Assembly (NCBI RefSeq): GCF_004349265.1
Contig: NZ_SMFL01000003.1
Coordinates: forward strand, 558,001-622,000
DNA length: 64,000 nucleotides
Direction: 5' to 3'
Source: Dyadobacter psychrotolerans
GTDB taxonomy: Bacteria > Bacteroidota > Bacteroidia > Cytophagales > Spirosomataceae
Both the position numbers and the translations under genes were made by a program. Positions 36,324-44,209 of the stretch are shown here, piece after piece; positions within the stretch are counted from its first letter, which is position 1, and every line of letters begins with the position of its first letter. The notes under the pieces were generated by a model. The model saw nothing but the letters and a program-made list of their open reading frames with translations, ran no database searches and was not told where the DNA came from.

Positions 36324-37505
36324 ATGTTTACAGAAGAAACCAATATTGCAGATCAGATTAAAGATAAATATTTCAGAAAATTTGGCGAAGACGATTCTGT
36401 CCAGCCTCGTGTTTTTCGTTCCCCCGGCAGGATTAACCTGATCGGCGAGCATACCGATTACAACAATGGTTTTGTACTTCCTGCCAGCGTTGACAAAGCA
36501 GTATATTTTGTTATATCACCCAGAACGGACAGTCAGGTTATTCTTCATGCGGCTGATTTGGATGAAACCTATTCATTTTCACTTGATGATTTGTCAAAAC
36601 CGGAACAGTCCTGGCCACATTACCAGATCGGGATTATTGAACAAATACAAAAAAGAGGACTAAAAATTGGCGGTTTTCAAACCAGCTTTGGCGGGGATGT
36701 ACCGGTTGGTGCTGGTTTATCGTCGTCTGCTGCCCTGGAATGCTGTCTTTTGTTTGCGCTGAATGAGCTTTTTGAACTGAACCTGGATCGTTTTGAGATT
36801 GTAAAAATGTCTCAGAAAGCAGAAAACGAATATGTAGGCGTGCAATGCGGTATCATGGATCAGTTTGCTTCTGCATTTGGCAAGGAAGAATCGGTTATCA
36901 GGCTTGACTGCCGGTCGCTGGAATATGAATATTTCCCATTCCCAATGAAGGACTACCTTCTGGTGCTTTGTGATACAAGCGTCAAACATTCGCTGGCAAG
37001 CTCGGAGTATAACACCAGAAGACTGGAATGTGAAAAAGGTGTTTCAATCCTGCAAAAATACGATCCGGCAATCCTTAGTCTCAGAGACACAACGCCTGAA
37101 TTTGTTAATTTGCACAAGGAAGAACTGGGCGATGTGGTTTTCCGCAGATGCAAATACATGACAGAAGAAATTCAACGGGTGCAGGATGCCTGCGACCTGC
37201 TGGTACAGGGAGACCTGGACAGTTTTGGTAAAAAAATGTATGCAACACATCAGGGATTACAGCATGAATATGAAGTAAGCTGTCCTGAACTTGATTTTCT
37301 GGTAGAGCAAACATTGGACAACAGTGATGTGCTCGGTGCGAGAATGATGGGAGGCGGCTTTGGGGGCTGCACGATTAATCTTGTAAAAATCGACGGAGTT
37401 GATGCGTTCGAAGAAAACATGAAAAGTGTTTATAAAGAAGAATATGGAATTGACCTGCCATGCTACCGGGTAAAAATTACAGATGGCACGGAGGAGTTAA
37501 AATAA
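36324..37505 (+). CDS. galK: Galactokinase
   Basis: Phosphorylates alpha-D-galactose to galactose-1-phosphate in the Leloir pathway. The 393 residues carry the galactokinase signature GRINLIGEHTDYNNGFVLPA (about residues 35-54), the GHMP loop PVGAGLSSSAALECC (about 130), CGIMDQFASAFG, and the third motif MMGGGFGGCTINLV (about 341). It is followed 84 bases later by an aldose 1-epimerase, which supports the galactose assignment. galT and galE are not in the window. Confidence 0.96.
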   Translation: MFTEETNIADQIKDKYFRKFGEDDSVQPRVFRSPGRINLIGEHTDYNNGFVLPASVDKAVYFVISPRTDSQVILHAADLDETYSFSLDDLSKPEQSWPHYQIGIIEQIQKRGLKIGGFQTSFGGDVPVGAGLSSSAALECCLLFALNELFELNLDRFEIVKMSQKAENEYVGVQCGIMDQFASAFGKEESVIRLDCRSLEYEYFPFPMKDYLLVLCDTSVKHSLASSEYNTRRLECEKGVSILQKYDPAILSLRDTTPEFVNLHKEELGDVVFRRCKYMTEEIQRVQDACDLLVQGDLDSFGKKMYATHQGLQHEYEVSCPELDFLVEQTLDNSDVLGARMMGGGFGGCTINLVKIDGVDAFEENMKSVYKEEYGIDLPCYRVKITDGTEELK

Positions 37506-37589
37506 TCAAACAACGATAAGGGCTCGTTTGGTTATAAAAAGACCAGTACGAAACAAATTAAAAAAGCCGCAAACTCTAAATCCTTTCCA

Positions 37590-38732
37590 ATGAAAAAAAT
37601 TACCTTTTTATTCACTGCGCTGATGGCCCTGGCTATTTTCAGCTGCTCCAAAACAAGTAAAGAACAAACAATGATCAGTACCATTTCCAAAGAAATTTTC
37701 GGAGAACTTCCTGATGGCCAGACAGCCGAGTTGTACACATTGACAAATGCAAACGGTATGACTGTCAACATTACCAACTATGGCGGCATCATTACCAAAC
37801 TTACCGCTCAGGACAAAAAAGGAGAATGGGCGGATGTCGTTCTGGGATTTGATACCTTACAGCCGTATCTGGCAGAGCATCCTTTTTTCGGAGCTCTCGT
37901 AGGAAGATACGGAAACCGTATCGCGAAAGGCAAATTTAAACTGAACGGAACAGAGTATAACCTGGCGATCAATAACGGACCAAATTCTCTTCACGGGGGT
38001 AAAAAAGGTTTTGATAAAGTTCTTTGGAAAGCAACAGAAGTAAAAAAAGACTCTACCGTTGGTTTGCAGCTGGAATACACCAGCAAGGACATGGAAGAGG
38101 GTTATCCGGGAAATCTTACAGTGAAAGTGGTTTACACTTTGGCAAACGATAATTCACTTACCATCGATTATACGGCTACAACAGACAAGGAAACGGTTCT
38201 TAACCTGACAAACCATTCTTATTTTAATTTATCTGGATTGAAAAATGATATTCTTGGACATGAAGTTTCAATTCTGTCCGACAGCATCGTTCCGGTTGGC
38301 GCGGATCTTATTCCAACAGGAAAATTACGTGCGGTGGAAGGAACACCCTTCGATTTTAGAAAACCAACTGTTGTAGGCGCAGGAATCAATAAAACAGAAG
38401 ATGAACAAATCAAAAACGGTGGTGGATACGATCATTGCTGGGTAATTAAACGCTCAGAAAGCGGACTTATCCCATTCGCAACCGTCAAAGATCCTGAAAG
38501 CGGACGGTTTATGGAAGTGTTCACAACGGAGCCTGCGGTTCAGTTTTACACAGGAAATTTCCTGGACGGAAGTTTGAAAGGTAAAAATGCGACGTTTAGC
38601 AAAAGATTCGGACTTTGTCTTGAAACTGAACATTACCCTGACTCTCCAAATCAGCCTCAGTTTCCTTCAACGTCATTAAAACCAGGGGAAACTTACCATA
38701 CCACGACGATGTATAAGTTTTCGGCGAAGTAA
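37590..38732 (+). CDS. galM: Aldose 1-epimerase (mutarotase) lipoprotein
   Basis: Interconverts alpha and beta anomers of galactose/glucose. The 380 residues begin with a lipoprotein signal (MKKITFLFTALMALAIFSCS, lipobox IFSC), so the enzyme acts outside the cytoplasm, as in many Bacteroidota. Catalytic residues are visible: the histidine in NSLHGGKKGFDKVLWKA, the second histidine in NLTNHSYFNL, and the base glutamate in CLETEHYPDSPNQP. The pairing with galK fits uptake and use of galactose. A long palindrome follows the stop. Confidence 0.94.
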   Translation: MKKITFLFTALMALAIFSCSKTSKEQTMISTISKEIFGELPDGQTAELYTLTNANGMTVNITNYGGIITKLTAQDKKGEWADVVLGFDTLQPYLAEHPFFGALVGRYGNRIAKGKFKLNGTEYNLAINNGPNSLHGGKKGFDKVLWKATEVKKDSTVGLQLEYTSKDMEEGYPGNLTVKVVYTLANDNSLTIDYTATTDKETVLNLTNHSYFNLSGLKNDILGHEVSILSDSIVPVGADLIPTGKLRAVEGTPFDFRKPTVVGAGINKTEDEQIKNGGGYDHCWVIKRSESGLIPFATVKDPESGRFMEVFTTEPAVQFYTGNFLDGSLKGKNATFSKRFGLCLETEHYPDSPNQPQFPSTSLKPGETYHTTTMYKFSAK

Positions 38733-38738
38733 GGTTTT

Positions 38739-38797
38739 TGCCACGAATACACAAATAATCACGAATAGAATTGGTGACCATTTGTGTATTCGTGGCA
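38739..38797. repeat. 17-base inverted repeat after galM
   Basis: TGCCACGAATACACAAA at 38739-38755 and its exact complement at 38781-38797 flank 25 bases, some of which (ATCACGAAT) echo the arm. TTTTATATTT follows. It would end galM transcripts. Arms this long and perfect are more than a terminator needs and look like a dispersed palindromic repeat. Confidence 0.8.
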
Positions 38798-38815
38798 TTT
38801 TATATTTCTGATGTC

Positions 38816-38823
38816 TATCTTTG
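38816..38823 (+). promoter_or_regulatory. Possible -7 element of the TrpF-like gene
   Basis: TATCTTTG matches TAnnTTTG, 24 bases before the ATG at 38847. It supports that start. No clear -33 motif. Confidence 0.4.
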
Positions 38824-38846
38824 TATTTTCAAACATCAGCCGCCAC

Positions 38847-39470
38847 ATGCTTACCAGAACCGTAAAAATCAGCAATGTTACTAACCTATCCGATGCGCGT
38901 TACTGCGCGGGAATGGGTGTCGAAATGCTTGGTTTTTCAATTGACGAAGACTCCCCAAATTACATCTCTCCAAAAAAATTCGAGGATATCTGCTCCTGGC
39001 TGGCCGGCGTTACACTAATCGCTGAAACTTCACAGACCAACCCGGAAGATATCATTAAGGCATTAAGCCAATATCCTGTACATGCCGTGCAGGTAGAAGC
39101 GTCAGGTTTGCTTAGCTATCTTCATGGCGAGCTTAATCTCCCTCTGATTTTGCGTATCAGTGTGGATACCTATGAGGCCGGCGAAATCAATTCCATATTA
39201 AGCCGGTATGAAGGAGACGTTTCCCACTTCCTGCTGGAAAGTGATAATGAAGCAGAGTTATCCGACGAATGGATGCAGATCTTGGGAGACTTGTCCAAAG
39301 AATATCCGATACTCGTAGGCTTTGGCCTTGACAATGAATATTCTGTAAGCGCACTTACAGAGCTTTTCCCTTCCATCGGCATTGCCTTAAGGGGCAGCGA
39401 AGAAATCCGTCCTGGTTATAAGGATTTCGGAAGTATGATGGATATTCTGGAAGCACTGGAAGAGCAGTGA
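38847..39470 (+). CDS. TrpF-like beta/alpha-barrel protein, likely non-catalytic
   Basis: About 207 residues from the ATG at 38847 (MLTRTVKISNVTNLSDARYC); the frame is open from 38784 but that part overlaps the palindrome arm. The fold resembles phosphoribosylanthranilate isomerase: a first strand with KISNVTNLSDARYCAGMGVE, MLGFSIDEDSPNYISPKKFE, and a late GFGLDNEYSVSALTE. TrpF has a catalytic Cys in the KICG motif; here KISN carries Ser, and the LLDS-type aspartate strand reads HFLLESDNEAE. So the barrel may have lost isomerase activity. No trp genes are nearby. Confidence 0.7.
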   Translation: MLTRTVKISNVTNLSDARYCAGMGVEMLGFSIDEDSPNYISPKKFEDICSWLAGVTLIAETSQTNPEDIIKALSQYPVHAVQVEASGLLSYLHGELNLPLILRISVDTYEAGEINSILSRYEGDVSHFLLESDNEAELSDEWMQILGDLSKEYPILVGFGLDNEYSVSALTELFPSIGIALRGSEEIRPGYKDFGSMMDILEALEEQ

Positions 39471-39605
39471 GTCGCTTTTTGCTTCGTTTACCATAATTTG
39501 TTAATTATCTATAAAGGAATTTCTTTCCGGTTATCACAGTTTTTGATCCTAAACCCTCCAAAATAACCATTTAACACGCCACATTGCCGATAATAAACTT
39601 CCGGC

Positions 39606-39636
39606 TTGCAGTATCTTGCATAACCCACTACCTTTG
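39606..39636 (+). promoter_or_regulatory. Promoter of the PspC-LiaF operon
   Basis: TTG at 39606 and TACCTTTG at 39629 are 20 bases apart, a strong match to the Bacteroidota consensus, 26 bases before the PspC gene. Confidence 0.6.
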
Positions 39637-39661
39637 ATTACAAATAAACGCTAAACTAATC

Positions 39662-40279
39662 ATGGAAAAGAAATTGCACCGCATACCTGATCAGGCAGTA
39701 TTTGGAGGAGTTGCTTCCGGTCTTGCCCAGTATTTTCAAATAGATGTTGTCATAATCCGCGTTCTGTTCGTTGTAATGCTGTTTCTTCCGGTACCACCGA
39801 GTTTTGGCTGGACAGGAATTATATATATTATTTTGTGGGCTGTACTCCCAACCGGATCTGCTGCCGACACTTTCACAGCCTTCGATTCAAGCAGTTCAAA
39901 GATTCCGGATCCGGCTTCGGACAAAAAAAGATCTGAGCAGACCATTATGATTTTAGGAGGCGCACTGATTTTCTTCGGAGCAGTTATGCTTCTGGATGAC
40001 CTTCCACAATGGTATTATATCAAAAAAGTTTTCTGGCCTATCGCGTTAATTGGTCTTGGTGCTTTTCTGATCCTTCGCCAGCGGGACAAAGCACAGGAAA
40101 ACGGGAATACGACCGTGTATCCGACTACACCTCCGCCAACGGAACCGGCAGAACCCGATCCGCAGCCATACAATCCTTTTACCCCTTCCTCATCGACTCC
40201 TGCTTCGCATTTTCCGGAAGATCCGGAAAGCAAAAAGCCAGATGATGACGATGATGACCGGATCATTAAAGTGAATTGA
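39662..40279 (+). CDS. PspC-domain membrane protein
   Basis: A 205-residue inner-membrane protein. Residues 1-62 are a PspC domain (KLHRIPDQAVFGGVASGLAQ, YFQIDVVIIRVLFVVM, IIYIILWAVLP). Two further helices at about 98-116 and 125-140 resemble LiaI/DUF5668-type segments. The tail is proline- and aspartate-rich (TTPPPTEPAEPDPQ, DDDDDD). PspC proteins take part in envelope-stress responses. First of a three-gene operon. Confidence 0.9.
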   Translation: MEKKLHRIPDQAVFGGVASGLAQYFQIDVVIIRVLFVVMLFLPVPPSFGWTGIIYIILWAVLPTGSAADTFTAFDSSSSKIPDPASDKKRSEQTIMILGGALIFFGAVMLLDDLPQWYYIKKVFWPIALIGLGAFLILRQRDKAQENGNTTVYPTTPPPTEPAEPDPQPYNPFTPSSSTPASHFPEDPESKKPDDDDDDRIIKVN

Positions 40280-40322
40280 TTATCGAGTTAAATTCATTAA
40301 TCCACATTTAAATAACCTAGCC

Positions 40323-40505
40323 ATGAACTTTCGAAATATTTTCTGGGGCGTAATTCTGATTATCTCCGGCTCACTCTTCCTTGTTGAAGAAATCACAAAC
40401 TTTGATTTTGGCCGTTTCTTCTGGCCGATTATCATGATCGCTTCCGGAGGACTTTTATTACTTCGTCACTATATGAACTCATCGTCCAACCACTCTAATA
40501 TTTAA
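40323..40505 (+). CDS. Small LiaI/LiaF-like membrane protein
   Basis: A 60-residue protein with two helices (about 5-22 and 32-48): MNFRNIFWGVILIISGSLFL, FFWPIIMIASGGLLLLRHYM. The W-G-x-x-L-I-x-x-G and W-P-I/L-I/L-x-x-G pattern is the LiaF transmembrane (DUF5668) motif, the same as at the start of the next protein. It lies between the PspC and LiaF-like genes, three bases before the latter. Confidence 0.85.
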   Translation: MNFRNIFWGVILIISGSLFLVEEITNFDFGRFFWPIIMIASGGLLLLRHYMNSSSNHSNI

Positions 40506-40508
40506 ATT

Positions 40509-41543
40509 ATGAGAAATTCAAGAGGAATTGTTTGGGGAGGATTACTCGTTTTGCTGGGCACGTTCTGGCTGTTACGAAATATGGATCTCATTCATATCGA
40601 TTGGAGCAGCGTGCTTCCCTACTGGCCTGCGTTGTTGATTTTAGCAGGAATCGTGTTGCTCGTAACACGCAGAGACGGTGGATTCTCCGGAGGATTTGTC
40701 GCTCTTTGTATCACACTGGCCGTTTTTGGCGGAATTGTCAACCGAACCGACCGCGCCTTTGACCGGGACAACTGGAATTTCAAATGGGATGATGATCACG
40801 ATAGCTGGGACCGCAACGATGAAGATGACGAAGAGGAGGATAATGACGAAGAGGAAAATAACAGCGATAAAGACGAGCAGTATCTAAATGAACGTGGAGA
40901 TGGCAAAAAAGCGATTAAAGGATCGTATCAGTATGAAATGGAAGATTTTATACAAAAAGCAAACTTCAATCTCGAAGGCGGGGCAGGATCTTTTACCGTC
41001 GATGGAAATACGACCAAGCTTTACGAAGCAAATACACAGAGTTCTTTAGTAGGTTTTTTGTCTAACACTTCCATCAATAAACTGGATAATTCGGCAACGG
41101 TAAATCTAAAAATGGAAGAAGGAAATGTTAAAATCAACAAGGGCAAAATTTCAAATGAGGCAAAAATTCATTTGAATGAAAAGCCAATCTGGAATATTGA
41201 TCTTGGCATTGGTGCCGGAAAAGGAGACTTTGATTTTAGCAATTACCGTGTTGAAAAACTGAAAGTGAGCACCGGTGTGGCTGATATGGATATTCGGTTA
41301 GGAGATAAAATGGCTAATACAGATGTAAACATTGAAGCCGGAGTTGCATCAATAACATTGCAGGTACCAAAATCAGTGGGCTGCGAAATGCACATGGATG
41401 GCGCTTTGAATTCCAGGAATTTTGACGGTCTTGACAGAGTAAGCGACAATCTCTACCGTTCCCCTGGCTTTGCTTCGGCCGAGAAGAAGATCATAGTTCA
41501 CTACCAAGGTGGCCTTACAAGTTTTAAAATCAGGAGATACTAA
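40509..41543 (+). CDS. LiaF-like protein with acidic linker
   Basis: A 344-residue protein. Four helices at the N-terminus (residues 5-85, RGIVWGGLLVLLGTFWLLRN, YWPALLILAGIVLLV, GGFVALCITLAVFGGIV) are followed by an extreme acidic linker (about 95-130, NDEDDEEEDNDEEENNSDKD) and a toast-rack-type right-handed beta domain (about 150-344, EGGAGSFTVDG, GIGAGKGDFDFSNYRVEKLK, EAGVASITLQVPKSVGCEMH). The C-terminal domain is like the cell-wall-active antibiotics response domain of LiaF, which holds its sensor kinase off in Firmicutes. Here the kinase partner is not adjacent. Confidence 0.85.
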   Translation: MRNSRGIVWGGLLVLLGTFWLLRNMDLIHIDWSSVLPYWPALLILAGIVLLVTRRDGGFSGGFVALCITLAVFGGIVNRTDRAFDRDNWNFKWDDDHDSWDRNDEDDEEEDNDEEENNSDKDEQYLNERGDGKKAIKGSYQYEMEDFIQKANFNLEGGAGSFTVDGNTTKLYEANTQSSLVGFLSNTSINKLDNSATVNLKMEEGNVKINKGKISNEAKIHLNEKPIWNIDLGIGAGKGDFDFSNYRVEKLKVSTGVADMDIRLGDKMANTDVNIEAGVASITLQVPKSVGCEMHMDGALNSRNFDGLDRVSDNLYRSPGFASAEKKIIVHYQGGLTSFKIRRY

Positions 41544-41591
41544 GTTCTTCGGTTCACTGAAACCTGAGCCTGTAATTCTCAAATATATCTC

Positions 41592-41636
41592 AAATGAATA
41601 CCTTTGCTATCTATGGCAACAGGTATTCATTTTTTT
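41592..41636 (+). terminator. Terminator of the LiaF-like operon
   Basis: AAATGAATACCT at 41592-41603 and its exact complement at 41621-41632 pair, extended inside by TTGC/GCAA, then seven T residues. It ends transcription of the LiaF-like operon. The left arm also contains TACCTTTG (41599-41606), a -7-like element for the next gene. Confidence 0.75.
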
Positions 41637-42341
41637 ATGCGTTTTTACCAAATACTTTTAATACCATTTTTTACTCAGACCGCTTTTGCACAATCCGGAA
41701 CCAGCTCCAGAACTGAGAGAATTCCGGAAATTGAACAAAGGATGATTGACAGGGGATTGATTGATATTCAGAAAAGTGATCACTCTGTCCTGGTCGATTT
41801 AAAATACTCAACGAAAGATAATTTTATCGGAAAGGACGTTTACGGGGAACTGGCCGGAGCCTACTTACAACCTGAAATGGCAAAAAGATTGCTGCATGCG
41901 CATGAACTGCTCCAAAAGGCAAATCCTGGATACCGGTTTTTAATTTATGACGCTGCCCGGCCAAACTCTGCGCAATATGAACTATGGAACGCTTTGGATG
42001 CACTGAATATCCCGAAGCGAAGTAAAACGCAATATGTTGCTGATCCGAAAATAGGAAGTAATCACAACTTCGGATGTGCTATTGATTTAACAGTAGTTGA
42101 TGAAAAAGGAATTCCTCTGGATATGGGAACAAAATTTGATTATTTCGGCCCGCTGGCTTATCCCCGCTTGGAACAGGAAATGTTAAGACTTGGAAAATTA
42201 ACCGCGCGCCAGGTTGCTAACAGAAAGATCCTTCGCACCGCAATGACCCGGTCAGGTTTTAAACAAAATACTACGGAATGGTGGCATTTCGATGGTATGT
42301 CCAAAGCAGCTGCACGAGCCAGATATGGAATGATAAAGTAA
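41637..42341 (+). CDS. VanX-like D-Ala-D-Ala dipeptidase
   Basis: An exported M15-family zinc peptidase, about 234 residues from the ATG at 41637 (MRFYQILLIPFFTQTAFAQ signal peptide). Earlier in-frame starts lie inside the terminator hairpin. The zinc motif is SNHNFGCAIDLTV (His and Asp), and the second part is TEWWHFDG (Glu and His); RFLIYDAARP carries the family arginine. VanX hydrolyses D-Ala-D-Ala; Bacteroidota homologues more likely act in muropeptide recycling than vancomycin resistance. No van regulators are near. Confidence 0.92.
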   Translation: MRFYQILLIPFFTQTAFAQSGTSSRTERIPEIEQRMIDRGLIDIQKSDHSVLVDLKYSTKDNFIGKDVYGELAGAYLQPEMAKRLLHAHELLQKANPGYRFLIYDAARPNSAQYELWNALDALNIPKRSKTQYVADPKIGSNHNFGCAIDLTVVDEKGIPLDMGTKFDYFGPLAYPRLEQEMLRLGKLTARQVANRKILRTAMTRSGFKQNTTEWWHFDGMSKAAARARYGMIK

Positions 42342-42439
42342 AACAGCCTCTTACAGAAGCAAAATTTTATTTCTAATTCTCCCGTCATCACATAGGGGGA
42401 AAGGTCTGACGGATTGTCACATAGAAAAAGAAATCTATC

Positions 42440-43117
42440 GTGCCATCTATTGCACTTACTGATCGGAACCCACTTATCGAAAGAGATTTTATATTTTTGA
42501 CCTCAAATCAAAAAAGTAAATCCGTGTACCCTTCCGACCCAGAGATAGTAAATGCAATCCGGCAGGGTGATGAAAAAGCATTTGAGCAGACGTTCCGGAA
42601 ATATTACGAGAGACTCTGCAATTATGCGTGTTCGCTGCTGAAAGACGAAGAAGAATCGGAGGAGGTAGTGCAAACTGTTTTTTTGACGATATGGGAAAAG
42701 CGAAGTGATCTGGAAATAACGCTTTCTTTAAAATCATATCTGTACAGGTCCGTTCACAATCATTGTCTGAACCGCTTTAAGCATGCTTCCGTTCGCGAAG
42801 CGCACAAAGAATATGCCGAACGCTTTATTCCGCAGTCCCACGAATCGGTGACCGAAGCCATTCATGCAAATGAATTAGAAGAAAGGATCGAAAAGGCAGT
42901 TGGCAATCTGCCGGAGCAATGCCAGAAAGCTTTTCGGATGAGCCGTTTTGAAGAATTAAAACATCAGGAAATCGCAGACCGGCTTGGCATTTCGATCAAA
43001 ACAGTTGAAAACCAGATTGGAAAAGCATTAAAAATACTACGAACTGCCCTGGCCGACTATCTTCCTTCTTTATTTTTATCAGTTTATTTTTTTGTTGAAC
43101 AGCTAACCAAACCGTAA
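42440..43117 (+). CDS. ECF sigma factor, FecI-like
   Basis: An RpoE/FecI-group sigma factor. The frame begins with GTG at 42440; the real start may be the GTG at 42524 (VYPSDPEIVNAIRQGDE), since a TATTTTTG element lies between them (42492-42499). Region 2 is AFEQTFRKYYERLCNYACSL with VVQTVFLTIWEKR, and region 4 is AVGNLPEQCQKAFRMSRFEE, LKHQEIADRLGISIKTVENQ. The FecR-type anti-sigma gene follows after two bases. It would redirect RNA polymerase when FecR releases it. Confidence 0.93.
   Translation: MPSIALTDRNPLIERDFIFLTSNQKSKSVYPSDPEIVNAIRQGDEKAFEQTFRKYYERLCNYACSLLKDEEESEEVVQTVFLTIWEKRSDLEITLSLKSYLYRSVHNHCLNRFKHASVREAHKEYAERFIPQSHESVTEAIHANELEERIEKAVGNLPEQCQKAFRMSRFEELKHQEIADRLGISIKTVENQIGKALKILRTALADYLPSLFLSVYFFVEQLTKP
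42492..42499 (+). promoter_or_regulatory. Possible -7 element inside the sigma-factor 5' region
   Basis: TATTTTTG matches TAnnTTTG, 25 bases before the alternative GTG start at 42524. It argues for the shorter protein. Confidence 0.3.
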
Positions 43118-43119
43118 CC

Positions 43120-44139
43120 ATGAACACATCTCATGAAAATATACCGGAGGAGCTGCTGACCCGCTATCTTTCTAAAACGGCTACGGATGAAGAAATAATC
43201 CAGGTAGAGAACTGGATTGCCAAATCTCCGGAAAATAAACAGGAATTCACTGATTATCAATACATCTGGAATACTACCAAATCAATACATGACAAAATAA
43301 ATGTCGATACAAATGCAGCCTGGAATAAGGTAAGATCCAAAATGGATGAGCGACAGATTCCAAAAAATCACTTTCCAAATACAGAGAAACAAAATTTACA
43401 GTACAGCCGAAAACTGCCCGTTGCATTGTGGATGGCCGCGGCAATCAGCCTGGTGATTATGGCGTCAGGATTGTTTTTGTTTTTGAGAAAAAACAGTGAC
43501 TCCCAGTACTTGCAAGTTGCAACTACGACCCAAACAATAGAGAAAATTTTGCCCGACGGATCAAAAGTTTTTTTGAATTACAATTCTACATTAACCTATC
43601 CCGAAAATTTCGATGGTGATTTACGAAGCGTTTCTTTACAGGGAGAAGCTTTTTTCGATGTTAAACCTGACACCGCACACCCTTTTATAATTCATGCAAA
43701 CGGAACCGAAGTTAAGGTTTTAGGAACTTCATTTAATGTGAAGGCTTATGATAAAAAACCTGTTCGTGTGGATGTAGCTACGGGTAAAGTGGAGGTAAAA
43801 AAAGCGGATAGTAAAATTCTTTTAACCAAAGGAGAAAGTGCAGAGGTACTGTCAGATACTGTAAAAAGCATCATCCCGGATTTAAACATTTTGGGATACA
43901 AGACAAAGATTTTTGACTTTCATGCTACCAATCTAAAAGATGTAGTATCCTCAATCCGTAGTGGTTATCATATTGATTTAAGGCTTTCAAACACCAGACT
44001 GGCACAGTGCCGCCTCACCATTAGATTTGAAAAAGAGCCCGTTGATGCCACACTTTCCGTCATTGCCGAAACGCTGGATCTGACAGTCCGGAAAGAAGGA
44101 CAGACCTATTGGCTCGAAGGTTCCGGCTGCCAGCCATGA
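43120..44139 (+). CDS. FecR-family anti-sigma factor
   Basis: A 339-residue single-span regulator. Residues 1-95 are the cytoplasmic anti-sigma part (PEELLTRYLSKTATDEEIIQ, VENWIAKSPENKQEF); one helix at about 105-124 (ALWMAAAISLVIMASGLFLF); the periplasmic FecR domain (TIEKILPDGSKVFLNYNSTL, SLQGEAFFDVKPDTAHPFII, TEVKVLGTSFNVKAYDK); and the C-terminal DUF4974 domain (IFDFHATNLKDVVSSIRSGY, RLTIRFEKEPVDATLSVIAE). It is coupled to the sigma gene and followed 70 bases later by an STN-domain protein that may be its signal partner. Confidence 0.95.
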   Translation: MNTSHENIPEELLTRYLSKTATDEEIIQVENWIAKSPENKQEFTDYQYIWNTTKSIHDKINVDTNAAWNKVRSKMDERQIPKNHFPNTEKQNLQYSRKLPVALWMAAAISLVIMASGLFLFLRKNSDSQYLQVATTTQTIEKILPDGSKVFLNYNSTLTYPENFDGDLRSVSLQGEAFFDVKPDTAHPFIIHANGTEVKVLGTSFNVKAYDKKPVRVDVATGKVEVKKADSKILLTKGESAEVLSDTVKSIIPDLNILGYKTKIFDFHATNLKDVVSSIRSGYHIDLRLSNTRLAQCRLTIRFEKEPVDATLSVIAETLDLTVRKEGQTYWLEGSGCQP

Positions 44140-44209
44140 CCTTTCCTGTCCGATCATTTGCCTGAACCAGGACTTACTCAATCATTTGATATAAATTCCC
44201 GAGCTTCCA

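Noticed and set aside
41637-42341. Vancomycin resistance locus
   Set aside because: Only a VanX-like dipeptidase is present; no VanH, VanA-type ligase or VanRS genes adjoin.
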